Below are positions 16,642 to 28,297 of a stretch of 47,432 bases of DNA, in pieces. Origin of the DNA: Pseudomonadota bacterium (GTDB lineage Bacteria; Pseudomonadota; Gammaproteobacteria; Burkholderiales; Ferrovaceae). A model generated the notes under the pieces. It made no database searches and was not told where the DNA came from. It worked only from the letters and a program-made list of their open reading frames with translations. The number at the start of each line of letters is the position of its first letter. Positions within the stretch are counted from its first letter, which is position 1. The DNA lies in NCBI GenBank assembly GCA_021832305.1, contig JAKBLB010000017.1, positions 1 through 47,432 of the forward strand, in the 5' to 3' direction. Made by a program: the position numbers and the translations under genes.

Positions 16642-17600
16642 CTTTTCAGAATCCGCCTCAAACATTTTCTCCAATGGGAGATGAACTGCTGGATACCGTG
16701 GATGCGCGAACCAACTTGGCGGGATCCAATAAAATGGAGATTCTGCTGTTTTCCCTGGGTACCGAAGAAAAATTCGGCATCAATGTGTTCAAGGTACGCG
16801 AAGTCACCCACGCCATGAAGGTCACCCGAACGCCCAATATGCCCTCCGGCGTTTCCGGCATCGTCAGTCTGCGCGGACATATCATCCCCGTTCTGGATCT
16901 GGTCAGTTTCATGAAGTTGGAAAATGCGCGTGCGCACGAGCGCACTACCATGTTGGTCACCGAATACAGCCGCCACACGCTGGGCTTTTTGGTGGCCAAT
17001 GTGGACCGCATCATCCGTGTCGACTGGAGTACCGTCCGCGCACCAGAGAATGATTTCTCCGGCAGCGGCGACAATCTCATCAATGCCATTACCGAACTTT
17101 CCACGGGAGAACTGGTTTCCATCGTGGACGTGGAACAGGTATTGGCCTCGGCTTTTGGGGAAAATGTGGTGGGCAATGTCCCGAAAATAGAAAGTGGTCA
17201 TGAAAAGTGCGTCTTTTTTGCGGATGATTCTTCCGTTGCGCGCAAGACAATAGCGGAGTTGCTGGATAAAATGGGAGTCAAGCATTTGCGTGCCAATAAC
17301 GGACGAGAAGCGTGGGAGAGGCTATGTGGCTTGGCGGACAGCGCTGCCCATGGAAAATATCCCTTGCGCAACCAGATTCAGGTGATTCTGGTGGATGCGG
17401 AAATGCCTGAAATGGATGGGTATGTGTTGACACAACAATTGAAAGCGGACAAACGCTTTGATGAAATCCCCGTTGTCATGCATTCATCGCTCTCATCACA
17501 AGCCAATCGAGCCATGGGTAGCCGGGTCGGGGTAGACTATTACGTTGCAAAGTTTGACACGGCCATGCTGTCGGAAACCTTGCGTCCCTTGCTGAGTTGA
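16638..17600 (+). CDS. cheV: CheV chemotaxis coupling protein, second copy
   Basis: A 320-residue paralogue of the preceding gene with the same layout: CheW-like domain (FGINVFKVREVTHAMKVTR, GIVSLRGHIIPVLDLVSF) and a receiver with LVDAEMPEMDGYVLTQQL and YVAKFDT. Both share an opening with DARTNLAG- or DARTKLAG-type sequence before the CheW domain, so a tandem duplication is likely, but the copies have diverged well beyond a recent event. The start codon overlaps the previous stop by four bases. Two CheV copies may serve different receptors or split coupling and phosphate-sink roles. Confidence 0.95.
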   Translation: MTFQNPPQTFSPMGDELLDTVDARTNLAGSNKMEILLFSLGTEEKFGINVFKVREVTHAMKVTRTPNMPSGVSGIVSLRGHIIPVLDLVSFMKLENARAHERTTMLVTEYSRHTLGFLVANVDRIIRVDWSTVRAPENDFSGSGDNLINAITELSTGELVSIVDVEQVLASAFGENVVGNVPKIESGHEKCVFFADDSSVARKTIAELLDKMGVKHLRANNGREAWERLCGLADSAAHGKYPLRNQIQVILVDAEMPEMDGYVLTQQLKADKRFDEIPVVMHSSLSSQANRAMGSRVGVDYYVAKFDTAMLSETLRPLLS

Positions 17601-17610
17601 ATGATGGAGA

Positions 17611-18006
17611 ATGAGCGTGGTTGATGCCAACCTGAAATTTCTGGTGGTGGACGATTTTTCCACCATGCGACGAATCGTTCGCAATCTTCTGAAAGAATTG
17701 GGCTTTACGAATGTGATCGAAGCAGAGGATGGGGTAGATGCCCTCAACAAGTTGCGCGCCGGAGACATCGAATTTGTCGTGTCGGACTGGAATATGCCCA
17801 ATATGACGGGGATCGACTTGTTGCGTGCCATCCGCAAGGACCCTGCCCTCAAACATCTGCCCGTACTCATGGTCACGGCTGAAGCCAAAAAGGAAAACAT
17901 CATAGAAGCCGCCCAGGCAGGGGCCAGTGGCTATATCGTCAAGCCTTTCACCGCAGCCACCATGGATGAAAAGTTGAAGAAAATCTTTCAGAACATGAAG
18001 AAGTGA
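17611..18006 (+). CDS. cheY: CheY response regulator
   Basis: Single-domain receiver that carries the signal from CheA to the motor switch FliM. The 131-residue protein has the acidic pair in [16 protein letters not shown], the phospho-acceptor Asp in VSDWNMPNM, the Thr in [10 protein letters not shown] and the Lys in [10 protein letters not shown]. These are the complete enterobacterial-type CheY signatures. It lies ten bases after cheV and eight before cheZ. Confidence 0.97.
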   Translation: MSVVDANLKFLVVDDFSTMRRIVRNLLKELGFTNVIEAEDGVDALNKLRAGDIEFVVSDWNMPNMTGIDLLRAIRKDPALKHLPVLMVTAEAKKENIIEAAQAGASGYIVKPFTAATMDEKLKKIFQNMKK

Positions 18007-18013
18007 GAATGCC

Positions 18014-18730
18014 ATGAGCACCCAAGACAACGACGACCTGGAATCCCTTTTCGACAGCATCGTCGCCGCCCAAAACGGCATGAATGAGGAAACCAGGGAA
18101 GGTGAAAATGGTTGCCCCACCTGTGACAATACTGAAAAAGTATTCAATGAAATCGGTCAGTTGACCCGAACGCTCCATGACAGTTTGCGCGAATTGGGGT
18201 TGGATAAAAGTCTGGAAACCGTGGCCTCTTCCATTCCCGATGCACGCGATCGTCTCGGCTATGTAGCCGCCATGACCCAACAGGCGGCAGAACGGGTGCT
18301 CAATGCCACGGATGCGGCCCAGCCCATCGTAGAAAAAATACAGTCGGATTGCCACAAACTGGCCAATGAATGGCAGTCCCTTTTCGAGGGCAAGACATCG
18401 GTGGAGCAGTTCAAGGCTCTGGTCACCCGCACACACGCCCAACTGTTTGAAATCCCAAAACAAACCAAGGCAATCCAGACCTTTCTCATGGAAATCGTCA
18501 TGGCACAGGACTTTCAGGACTTGACGGGACAGGTCATCAAAAAAACCCTGGAAGTCACCCAGAATATGGAAAAACAACTCATTGCCCTACTGGTGGAGAA
18601 TGCCCCTGCCATGTCCCGTGTGGATGAAGGATTACTCAATGGCCCCCTCGTAGGAACGACATCAGGACGCAGTGACGTCGTCACGAATCAGGATCAAGTA
18701 GACGAATTACTGGAAAGTCTGGGATTTTGA
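18014..18730 (+). CDS. cheZ: CheZ, CheY-P phosphatase
   Basis: CheZ ends the signal by dephosphorylating CheY. The 238-residue helical protein has the catalytic motif in MAQDFQDLTGQVIKK, whose Gln positions the attacking water, and the C-terminal CheY-docking tail DQVDELLESLGF. Cys residues at about 35–38 in an early CPTC stretch are not a family feature I recognise. The gene ends four bases before cheA. Confidence 0.95.
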   Translation: MSTQDNDDLESLFDSIVAAQNGMNEETREGENGCPTCDNTEKVFNEIGQLTRTLHDSLRELGLDKSLETVASSIPDARDRLGYVAAMTQQAAERVLNATDAAQPIVEKIQSDCHKLANEWQSLFEGKTSVEQFKALVTRTHAQLFEIPKQTKAIQTFLMEIVMAQDFQDLTGQVIKKTLEVTQNMEKQLIALLVENAPAMSRVDEGLLNGPLVGTTSGRSDVVTNQDQVDELLESLGF

Positions 18731-18734
18731 CATC

Positions 18735-20588
18735 ATGAGTGACTTTTCCGGAATGGAAGAACTGCTGCAAGATTTTCTTCAGGAATCTTCGGAACTGCTT
18801 GACGATGTGGACAGCAAACTCCTGATGCTCGAACAGTCCCCGCACGACCACGGTCTACTCAACGACATCTTCAGAGGATTTCATACCATCAAGGGTGGCG
18901 CAGGTTTTCTCAATGCCACGGAATTGGTCACCCTATGCCACCTGACAGAAAACCTTTTCGATCGTCTGCGTAACGATCAACTGGCCCTCGATGCCGTCAT
19001 CATGGACGCCATCCTGGCCGCCACCAGTGAAGTCCGTCACATGTTCGGCGCACTCTCTCAAAATACCCAGCCATCGCCGGCACCGCTTTCCATCACCCAG
19101 GTTCTGGAAGCCATTCTGGAAGGAAAGAGTTTGGCGAAAGCCGCACCTCCCCTCCCCTCTACCCCGCCCGGTCCTGATTGGAATGCCTTGTTTGCGGCTC
19201 TGACTGCCGGGACTTCCCCGCAACCTCCCCCACCCGTCGTTCACTCTGCCCAGGATAAATCGACCGTAAACGCTCCTTCTCCAAACGTCAACCCGCCCCC
19301 TGACGTTCCGGATGCCCCTCAGGAAATCAAGAGTTATGGACGACGCGCCACCGACTCCCTTGCCAATGCCAGTCCCAGTGGACGACGCGAGTCGGAAAAT
19401 GTCAAGGAAAACACCATCCGGGTCGATACTGAACGCCTGGATCAAGTGCTCAACCTATCCGGTGAAATTGGTCTGACCAAGAACCGTTTGAATCAACTGC
19501 GCTCCGATATCCTATTGGGAAAACAGGACGCCAATACCCTGCGTGCACTCGATGAAGCCGTCAATCAACTGGACATGCTGGTGGTCAGTTTGCAAAACTC
19601 GGTCATGAAAACACGCATGCAGCCCATCGGCCGCCTGTTCAAAAAATTTCCCCGCCTGGCACGGGATCTGGCGCGGCAGTTGAACAAGGAAGTGGAATTG
19701 GTTTTGGTCGGAGAAGAAACGGAAATTGACAAAACCATGATCGAAGACCTGAATGATCCACTGGTCCACCTGATTCGCAATGCCGTGGACCATGGCGTGG
19801 AATTACCGGCAGAACGTACCGGGTCAGGCAAACCCGTCAAAAGTCTGATCCACCTGCAAGCGCGACAGATTGGCGACCACATCAATATCATCATCGCCGA
19901 TGACGGAAAGGGCATGGACCCCGAAGCCATTCGTGCCAAGGCCATTGCCAAGGGCCTGATCAGCCCGGAAGTCGCCAGCAACCTGGATGAAACCCAGTGT
20001 CTGGAACTCATATTCCTGCCCGGATTCTCCACCAAGGAGCAGATCTCCAGTGTCTCCGGACGAGGCGTGGGAATGGATGTGGTCAAAACCAACATCAAGA
20101 AATTGAATGGCAATGTCACCATTCGTTCAGAGGTCGGAAAAGGATCGGAACTGACCATTTCGCTACCACTGACCCTGGCCATTCTGCCGGTCCTCATGGT
20201 ACGCATCGGAACCCAGTCCTTTGCCGTTCCGTTGTCTCTGGTACGCGAAATCATTGCTCTCGAACATAGCCCGATTCAGCATGTGGGAGGCAAGACCACC
20301 CTGGTCGTACGGGGAGAAATCCTGCCCATGGTGTCCCTGGCTCAACTCCTCCATTGGGAAGAGTCAAACCAGGCTCATACGGGTGTTCTGATGCAGGTGG
20401 AAAATCAAAGTTTCATTCTGTCGGTGGACGGATTTGATGGCCACGATGATGTCGTCATCAAGTCACTCGATACTTTCCGCCCCAACGGAGTGGCAGGCGT
20501 AACGATGTCCAGCGATGGAGAAATCGTGTTGATCCTCGATATCAAGGAACTTTTTGGCTTGACGGGAGGAGGGATTGTTTCCCACTGA
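18735..20588 (+). CDS. cheA: CheA chemotaxis histidine kinase
   Basis: CheA autophosphorylates and passes phosphate to CheY and CheV. The 617-residue protein has an HPt domain (about 1–105) with the phospho-His in GFHTIKGGAGFLN and a Pro-rich linker (about 110–215) where a P2 domain is not obvious. The P3 dimerisation helices begin at VDTERLDQVLNLSGEIG. The ATP-binding P4 has its N box LVHLIRNAVDHGVELP, then IADDGKGMD and SGRGVGMDVVKTN. The C-terminal P5 is CheW-like. At 617 residues it is slightly short, matching a reduced P2. Its last 47 bases overlap the end of the convergent phosphatase gene on the other strand. Confidence 0.97.
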   Translation: MSDFSGMEELLQDFLQESSELLDDVDSKLLMLEQSPHDHGLLNDIFRGFHTIKGGAGFLNATELVTLCHLTENLFDRLRNDQLALDAVIMDAILAATSEVRHMFGALSQNTQPSPAPLSITQVLEAILEGKSLAKAAPPLPSTPPGPDWNALFAALTAGTSPQPPPPVVHSAQDKSTVNAPSPNVNPPPDVPDAPQEIKSYGRRATDSLANASPSGRRESENVKENTIRVDTERLDQVLNLSGEIGLTKNRLNQLRSDILLGKQDANTLRALDEAVNQLDMLVVSLQNSVMKTRMQPIGRLFKKFPRLARDLARQLNKEVELVLVGEETEIDKTMIEDLNDPLVHLIRNAVDHGVELPAERTGSGKPVKSLIHLQARQIGDHINIIIADDGKGMDPEAIRAKAIAKGLISPEVASNLDETQCLELIFLPGFSTKEQISSVSGRGVGMDVVKTNIKKLNGNVTIRSEVGKGSELTISLPLTLAILPVLMVRIGTQSFAVPLSLVREIIALEHSPIQHVGGKTTLVVRGEILPMVSLAQLLHWEESNQAHTGVLMQVENQSFILSVDGFDGHDDVVIKSLDTFRPNGVAGVTMSSDGEIVLILDIKELFGLTGGGIVSH

Positions 20589-22757
20589 GGCGTGCCCGCA
20601 GCGCCACACAGGGGTCCATACGAGCCTGCCGGGGAACCTCGAAAGTCTCGTCGTATACGCCCACTAAACTGGCTTCGTGCATCTGTTCGGGTTCCAGTAC
20701 CGCCACACTCACGACCCGCGCGCCCGGATCCAGTTGCTGCAACCACAGGGGAACCGCCGTGTCCTTGCGCAAATGCCCATTCCCCGCCAGCAAGATCACG
20801 GGCTTGCCCGTTTGATGGTGCCATGCCACCAGACTTTCGGCCATGCTGCGGTCACGCGCCTGTTGCGCGGCCACCATGCCGGGTAACTGAGTTTCTGGCA
20901 ACAGATGACAATGTCCTTCACGCACCTCGGCCGTCATGATTTCCTGCTGACGCACACTCCAGTGCACCGGTTCGGGAGGCGGAGGATCTTTACCTGTCAT
21001 GAGTTTCATCAGGGACTGACGATCCAAATTGGTCGCGCCCAGCGGCCAGTGTCGATTCACCGCCAGCGCCAGGACAGGGGCGTAAAAATCCCAGTGCCAT
21101 CCCTTGAAGTCGAACCCTCCGGCTTCTGCCACGGAGCGCAGTATCGGATCACTCTGGGCCACGGGCCCCCGGACTTTGTCATCGGCTTCCGTGAGCGAAG
21201 CCTGGCGCACACGATTCAACTGTTCCATGGCCAGGACGTACTCCCCGCGCTTGGCCAGGGATTCCAGCCAATGTTGACGCAGTGCGTGACCAGCCTGATT
21301 GTCATGCACCTCGCCCAGCAACAGGTAATCTGCTGCCCCAACGGAATCCGGCATATCGACCGACTTTGCTGGGGTCGTCACCTCATCACAGTGAAAACCG
21401 ACGGGGATCGTGTCCAGCGCCAACACACAAAGGCGGCGAGTCTGCCCCCGTACATTTTTTTCCGTCAGACGCCATCTTCCTCCCTCTATCCGTTCCATGA
21501 GCAAATACCCATAACGCTGGTCGTTATAGGACTGGGCTACCCGCACCCCGGGTGCCACTTCATTGTGGTCGGGCACCCAAACCGGGAAAGGGGGTTCAAG
21601 CATGGATCCACCGAAACCAGCGATCAAACCAAGCGGTTCGGTTCCCTCGAACCGGGACAACTCAAAGGTATGCACATGACCCTGCACCACCAATTGCACG
21701 CCCGGTGGAGTCCAGTCAGGATAATGGTGTTCGGCCAAAGCCGCGCTGAGTTGATAATTGGCAGGTTCGTACCCCACCAAAGGTAAGTACCCATACCCCA
21801 GAATCGGATGATGAAGCGTCAGCCAGTTCTGGGTTGAACGTGCCGTCAATCGTGCCACCTGGGCAAATTGACGAAAGTAGGTCTCCACTGCAGCATTGCC
21901 TGGGCGTGGTTTCTTTTCCGAAACGGCGGTGGAGTCCATCACGATCCACTGCAATCCATCCCCCAACAAAACTCCATAGGGAGGGTCCGGTGCTTCCCTG
22001 GGTCCGACCGACACAGAACAGGAATGTGCTGGGTCATAAGGGAAAGGGTCAAGATAACGAAACCATCCTTGCCCTGCCCGAGCACAAGACTCATGATTGC
22101 CCCGCACCACCACCCAGGGGGCCGCTTCCAGCAAGGGAGCCATGGGTTCGAAAAAATCAGCCTGCCACACGTCTCCCCCGTAGCCATGGGGCGTCCCGGC
22201 ACAGCCACTGGCCAGACAAGGGCTTTCGCGATAAGCATAGTCGCCCACATGCAACACCAGATCAGGATGTTCCGCCGCCGCACTGCGCGCTACCTGAGCC
22301 AGCGGCCATTGAAGAGGATCATTGCAGGACTGGTAAAAACCGGGCCATTTGATCCGACATCCCGTATCCCCCAGTACCACGATCTTGCGCGGAGAATGAG
22401 TCAGTGCCGGCAAGACTCGCCCCTGCCACTGCACGGAGGCCGCCGCTGGAAGGTGGGTGGCCTCGCATACACGCTCGGGAAATATCGATCCCGGATGATC
22501 GTCACGGGGTTCCAAACGGGGGCCGACACGCAAATCCAGGAGACGGGGCTGTCCATCCACCACCAGTGTCGGGCAGGTAGGGGCGGCGGTCAGAATCCGG
22601 ATAGTGCTCTGGCCCTCCGGCCCCAACTCACGAAAAACCCGGTCAACCGCCCCCGCTCCCTCTTCCGCCGCTTGCCCCGACCCCGAGCAAACCAGAAAAA
22701 AGGCCCCTAGCCAAAAATTTGCTCCCCGCCCACCGCTCTTTCCAGACCTGTCCCAAT

Positions 22758-22761
<4 letters not shown>
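20542..22761 (-). CDS. Exported fusion: purple-acid-phosphatase-like domain plus ChaN-like domain
   Basis: The 739-residue product begins with a signal-like segment (about 14–32, FWLGAFFLVC). Residues 125–430 hold all five purple acid phosphatase metal motifs in order: GDTG (131), GDYAY (173), GNHE (221), a His pair (317–318) and GHVH (361). Residues 475–725 match the ChaN/haem-binding uptake family, with LLLGEVHDNQAG (480) and a late AGNGHLRKDTAVP. I know each domain as a separate protein, not in this fusion. The start is GTG at 22761, overlapping the ilvA stop (GTGA) with AGGAGG upstream. The 3' end overlaps cheA by 47 bases in antisense. A periplasmic role in phosphate or haem/iron acquisition is inferred; the substrates are unknown. 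Confidence 0.85.
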
Positions 22762-24281
<1,520 letters not shown>

Positions 24282-24367
24282 GAAATTTTCCTCATTCGAT
24301 ATCCGAAGATTAACAAACTTTATGGTCCTCCCCAACTCCAACGACCAGTAAAATGGAGAAACACGGG

Positions 24368-24396
24368 TTGAGTCTGTCACAAGTTGCAGTTATGCT
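24368..24396 (+). promoter_or_regulatory. Candidate sigma-70 promoter of rpiA–phoU
   Basis: TTGAGT (24368–24373), a 17-base spacer and TATGCT (24391–24396) each match 4 of 6 consensus bases, placed to start transcription about 15 bases before the rpiA ATG. It lies in the ilvA/rpiA divergent region. Confidence 0.5.
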
Positions 24397-24417
24397 GGGA
24401 ACTTTCAGGGAGTATTC

Positions 24418-25077
24418 ATGAATCAGGATGAACTCAAAAAAGCAGCCGCTCAGGCTGCCCTCGACCACATTCCCGACGATGCGGTCATCGGCGTCGGCAC
24501 CGGCTCCACCGTCAATTTCTTCATCGAGGCATTGACCGCGCGCAAGCATCGCATCGCGGGAGCCGTCTCCAGTTCGGAAGCATCCACGGCACGCCTCAAG
24601 GCCGTCGGCATTCAGGTTTTCGACCTGAATGGCGTCAACGATCTCCCCGTCTATGTAGACGGGGCTGACGAGATCACCTCAGGTCTGGCCATGATCAAGG
24701 GAGGAGGGGGGGCGCTGACACGCGAAAAAATCGTGGCCGCCGTCGCCAGAAAATTTGTCTGCATAGCGGACGAGAAGAAGTTGGTGCCACTCCTCGGTAA
24801 ATTTCCTCTCCCTCTCGAAGTGATTCCCATGGCACGCAGTTATGTGGCGCGTGAAGTGGTCCGCCTGGGTGGACAACCGATCCTGCGTGAGGGATACACT
24901 ACCGATAATGGCAATATCATCCTGGACATTCACAACCTGCAGATCCTTGATCCTGTGGAGATGGAGACGCGTCTGTCCGCCCTCACCGGAGTCGTGATGT
25001 GCGGCCTCTTTGCGCGCCGTCCGGCAGATGTGCTGATTCTGGCCACGACATCGGGAATACGCACCTCGACTCATTAA
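24418..25077 (+). CDS. rpiA: Ribose-5-phosphate isomerase A
   Basis: Interconverts ribose 5-phosphate and ribulose 5-phosphate in the pentose phosphate and Calvin cycles. The 219-residue length is standard. Motifs: the phosphate loop [17 protein letters not shown], the catalytic region YVDGADEIT with its acids, and [12 protein letters not shown] with the catalytic Lys. The ATG at 24418 has AGGGAG upstream. It is followed by phoU after 17 bases. Confidence 0.97.
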   Translation: MNQDELKKAAAQAALDHIPDDAVIGVGTGSTVNFFIEALTARKHRIAGAVSSSEASTARLKAVGIQVFDLNGVNDLPVYVDGADEITSGLAMIKGGGGALTREKIVAAVARKFVCIADEKKLVPLLGKFPLPLEVIPMARSYVAREVVRLGGQPILREGYTTDNGNIILDIHNLQILDPVEMETRLSALTGVVMCGLFARRPADVLILATTSGIRTSTH

Positions 25078-25094
25078 TTTTACGGGGGTTTATC

Positions 25095-25808
25095 TTGCCT
25101 CAAGAACATATTGCCAAACAGTTTGATGTAGAACTCGAGAATGTCCGCGCCAAAGTCCTGCGCATGGGAGGTTTGATCGAAGAACAGATTGAATCGGCGG
25201 TCAATGCGTTACAAGACGGCAATGTCTCCCAGGCCCGTCAAGTCATTGAAACCGACCGTCGAATCAATGGACTGGAAGTAAGCATCGATGAGGATTGCAC
25301 CCACATCATCGCCCGGCGACAGCCTGCAGCGGGCGATCTGCGCCTGATTCTGGCCATCATAAAAACCATCACCGATCTGGAGCGAATCGGTGATGAAGCA
25401 AAAAAAATGGCGCGCATGGCCATCCTGCTCCATGACAGCGACCGTCTACTCCAACCCCATCTCCCCGTGGATCTTCGTCATGCCGCTCATTTGGCGGTGC
25501 AGATGCTGGGACATTCCCTCGATGCCTTTGCACGTCTGGATGCCACCACTGCCGCTCAGGTATTGCGCGATGACCGCGACGTGGACGAGTCTTTCCGGGG
25601 CATTCTGCGTCAACTGATCACGTTCATGATGGAGGATCCACGGACCATTTCCAATGCCATCGATATCCTGTTTGCAGCCAAAGCCGTGGAACGTATCGGG
25701 GATCATGCCAAAAACATGGCGGAATATGTGATCTATCTGGTCAAGGGCAAGGACGTGCGTCACACCTCTATGGAGGAGGTGGAGCGCACCGTCATCAGCG
25801 ATTCCTGA
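25095..25808 (+). CDS. phoU: PhoU phosphate-signalling regulator
   Basis: PhoU couples the Pst transporter to PhoR and restrains the Pho regulon. The 237-residue protein is two three-helix-bundle repeats, each with the metal-binding E(R)IGD motif: ITDLERIGDEAKKMA and AVERIGDHAKNMAEY. The start is TTG at 25095 after GGGGG; this gives MPQEHIAKQFDVELENVR, the normal PhoU beginning, whereas an ATG at 24999 lies inside rpiA. No pst genes lie beside it. Its stop is three bases from the convergent yggX stop. Confidence 0.95.
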   Translation: MPQEHIAKQFDVELENVRAKVLRMGGLIEEQIESAVNALQDGNVSQARQVIETDRRINGLEVSIDEDCTHIIARRQPAAGDLRLILAIIKTITDLERIGDEAKKMARMAILLHDSDRLLQPHLPVDLRHAAHLAVQMLGHSLDAFARLDATTAAQVLRDDRDVDESFRGILRQLITFMMEDPRTISNAIDILFAAKAVERIGDHAKNMAEYVIYLVKGKDVRHTSMEEVERTVISDS

Positions 25809-25811
25809 CAC

Positions 25812-26084
25812 TCATGAACGGGGGGGCACATAGCCTGAGGCTTGCTCCGCTCCATCTCCGAAAAAATGAGCTTCCATTTGTTGAGCCAGATATTTGCGGG
25901 CTTCCGGATCCGCCAGGTTGAGACGATTTTCGTTGATCAGCATGGTCTGATGGCCCAACCACTGTTGCCATGCTTCTTCCGATACCTCTTGATAGATTCG
26001 TGCCCCCAAAGCCCCTGGGTAAGGAGGTAAATCCAGTCCCTTGGCTTCTTTTTTCAATTTGATGCACTGCACGGTTCTGCTCAT
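25812..26084 (-). CDS. yggX: Probable Fe(2+)-trafficking protein YggX
   Basis: A small cytosolic protein linked to iron–sulfur protection from oxidation. The 90-residue product has the conserved start [18 protein letters not shown] with its single N-terminal Cys, [13 protein letters not shown], and [15 protein letters not shown]. The ATG at 26084 is preferred over that at 26093 because AAGGTGA sits correctly before it. The argA–yggX order is common in betaproteobacteria. Confidence 0.95.
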   Translation of the reverse strand: MSRTVQCIKLKKEAKGLDLPPYPGALGARIYQEVSEEAWQQWLGHQTMLINENRLNLADPEARKYLAQQMEAHFFGDGAEQASGYVPPRS

Positions 26085-26135
26085 GTGATTCACCTTCGCG
26101 CTCGAGTAAAAAAGAGCATGATACCGGAAACCCGT

Positions 26136-27452
26136 TCACCCCAGAGACTTAACGAATACCTTGGAACGGCGTCGGTAGTTGTACATCTGCTGCCGCTGGG
26201 CCGGCAAGGCGTCCACGCCAGTTTCCACAAAACCTCGTTCCGCAAACCATTGCCCAGCCCGCGCGCTCAGCAGGAAGAGGTGTTTTACGCCCAGAACACG
26301 AGCTCGTTCTGCCACATGGTTCAGCAATACATCCCCTCGCCCTTGACTGCGAAACTCGGGCATCACTGCAAGACAGGCCAGTTCAGCGCATTCTTCCTCG
26401 GGATAAGGGTACAGCGCCACACAACCGACCACCCGCCCATCGTGTAGCAATACCGTGAAACGGTCGATTTCGGTTTCCAGCAGCACCCGATCGCGCTTGA
26501 CCAACGCACCTTCGGCCTCCAGCGGCTCGATCACACTCAGCAGTCCCGGCACGTCTTCCAACGTTGCAGACCGCAACACATCCTGGATATCCGGCGTAAC
26601 CAGAGTCCCGATCCCCTGCAACGTGAAAAGTTCCAGCAACAGTGCACCATCCCGATGACGATCGAGCAGATGGACGCGCGCCACGCCCTGACGACAAGCC
26701 CGCACCGCGCAAGGCAGGTAATACCCCACATCCTCGCCCTGCGTACCGGGACGCTGAAGAATTTCTTCGGCTTGCTGGGCCGACAGCGTCCCGATCAACT
26801 CGCCGGAGCCATTGACCACCCCGGCGGCATCCGTCAAAAAGATCAGTTTGGCGGCTTTCAGAGCCACTGCAGCGGCGGTGGCCACTTCTTCCACGGTCAA
26901 ATTGTAGACCTCACCCGTTGGTGAGTAGCCCAGAGGGGGCAGCAACACAAACTCTTCGTCTTCCAGACGGCGCTGAATCCCCAGCGCATCGATCTTGCGT
27001 ACATGACCGGTGTACTGAAAATCCACGCCCTCCACTACCCCCACCGGACGAGCCGTGACGAAATTTCCAGTCGCCACGCGCAGGGCAGCGCCCGCCATGG
27101 GCGATTCAGCCACGCCCACCGAAAGCAAGGCACTGATTTCGACGCCCAGCGTCCCGGAAGCCTCGATCAAACACTCCAGCGCCACGGCGTCGGTGACCCG
27201 AACGCCTTCCACATAATGAGGCACATGACCCCGTTGCGAGAGTCGTCCCTCCGTCTGTGGGCGAGCCCCATATACCAACACCAAACGCACGCCCAGGCTA
27301 TGAAGGAGGTTGAGGTCATGGGTAAGCGCCACGAACTTACCATCACTGACCACCTCCCCACCAAAAGCCACCACGAAAGTATGGCCCCGAAACCCATGGA
27401 TGTAGGGAGCAGCTGCCCGAAACCAGGCCACGAAGTCCTGACTGTTCTTCAT
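26136..27452 (-). CDS. argA: N-acetylglutamate synthase ArgA
   Basis: Makes N-acetylglutamate from glutamate and acetyl-CoA, the first step of arginine synthesis. The 438-residue protein has an N-terminal amino-acid-kinase-like domain (FVVAFGGEVV, LVLVYGARPQ), where arginine normally binds as inhibitor, and a C-terminal GNAT acetyltransferase domain (CAELACLAVMPEFRSQGRGDVLL, with the acetyl-CoA loop). The length matches the classical bacterial enzyme. It has GAGGAT before the ATG and sits 55 bases after rsmE and 51 before yggX on the same strand. Confidence 0.96.
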   Translation of the reverse strand: MKNSQDFVAWFRAAAPYIHGFRGHTFVVAFGGEVVSDGKFVALTHDLNLLHSLGVRLVLVYGARPQTEGRLSQRGHVPHYVEGVRVTDAVALECLIEASGTLGVEISALLSVGVAESPMAGAALRVATGNFVTARPVGVVEGVDFQYTGHVRKIDALGIQRRLEDEEFVLLPPLGYSPTGEVYNLTVEEVATAAAVALKAAKLIFLTDAAGVVNGSGELIGTLSAQQAEEILQRPGTQGEDVGYYLPCAVRACRQGVARVHLLDRHRDGALLLELFTLQGIGTLVTPDIQDVLRSATLEDVPGLLSVIEPLEAEGALVKRDRVLLETEIDRFTVLLHDGRVVGCVALYPYPEEECAELACLAVMPEFRSQGRGDVLLNHVAERARVLGVKHLFLLSARAGQWFAERGFVETGVDALPAQRQQMYNYRRRSKVFVKSLG

Positions 27453-27507
27453 CGATAATCCTCAAGTGCCCAGGCGCGATTCTATCAATATTTTCTTTGG
27501 TCAAAGA

Positions 27508-28245
27508 TCACAGCGTCCAGTCCCCACAACGAGACTGAAGAGCCGCCAGAACGGCCAACGCAGCGGTTTCCGTACGCAGGATGCGAGGGCCGATGCGCCC
27601 ACCCACAAATCCTGCCTGATGAGCCCGGTTTATCTCGGTCGCACTCAATCCACCCTCAGGCCCCACCAGCAGAACCACAGTTCCATCCGGCGGGGCAAGA
27701 TCCGTTCTTCCTGATTGCCCCTCTGGATTCAGCAAGAGGCGAAGCCCCAATGCGGGAAGTTCGGCCCAACAGTCATACAACGTCCCAAAAAAGCGTAGTT
27801 CCGGTATCCGATTGCGCCCACACTGGGCACACGCCGAGAGGATGACCTTGTGCCAGTGCTCGAGGCGCCGTGCCTCGCGCTCTCCCTTCAAACGAATCAC
27901 ACTGCGTTCCGTCGGGGCCGCCCACAAGGCAGTGACCCCCAACTCCACGGCCTTCTGAAAGATCCAGTCCATTTTTTCGGTGGCGCAGAGTCCCTGAATC
28001 AAAATCGTCCGGAGAGGTGATTCACGTTCGATGGGATCAAAAGATCCCGCCGCCACCTTCACGCGAGGACCTTCGATGGTCATGATCCGAGTGCAAAACT
28101 CCCCCCCCTGCCCATCGAACAGCACCAGTTCCTCTCCCACCCCCATTCGAAGTACCCGCACCGCATGGTGAGCCAGCTCACGGGGCAACTCCCCCCCTTG
28201 CACCAGAAGGGTGCGTTCAGGACAATGGAAACGCGGGAGACTCAT
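27508..28245 (-). CDS. rsmE: 16S rRNA (uracil-1498-N3)-methyltransferase RsmE
   Basis: Methylates U1498 of 16S rRNA with SAM. The 245-residue protein has an N-terminal PUA-like domain (MSLPRFHCPERTLLV, HHAVRVLRMGVGEELVLFDG) and a C-terminal SPOUT domain with the knot motif LLVGPEGGLSATEI and a terminal RILRTETAALAVLAAL. Its start at 28245 lies 53 bases from the divergent phosphatase start, so the two share a promoter region. Confidence 0.95.
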   Translation of the reverse strand: MSLPRFHCPERTLLVQGGELPRELAHHAVRVLRMGVGEELVLFDGQGGEFCTRIMTIEGPRVKVAAGSFDPIERESPLRTILIQGLCATEKMDWIFQKAVELGVTALWAAPTERSVIRLKGEREARRLEHWHKVILSACAQCGRNRIPELRFFGTLYDCWAELPALGLRLLLNPEGQSGRTDLAPPDGTVVLLVGPEGGLSATEINRAHQAGFVGGRIGPRILRTETAALAVLAALQSRCGDWTL

Positions 28246-28282
28246 CCACCAGGACCCTTTCGACAGAGATAAAACACGGTCA

Positions 28283-28291
28283 TGCTATCAT
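28283..28291 (+). promoter_or_regulatory. Candidate extended -10 promoter giving a leaderless mRNA
   Basis: TGCTATCAT contains the extended -10 TG-n and a TATCAT box (28286–28291). Transcription would begin about seven bases on, at or next to the ATG at 28298. No ribosome site precedes that ATG and no good -35 is seen, which would fit a leaderless message. Confidence 0.4.
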
Positions 28292-28297
28292 GCTCCC

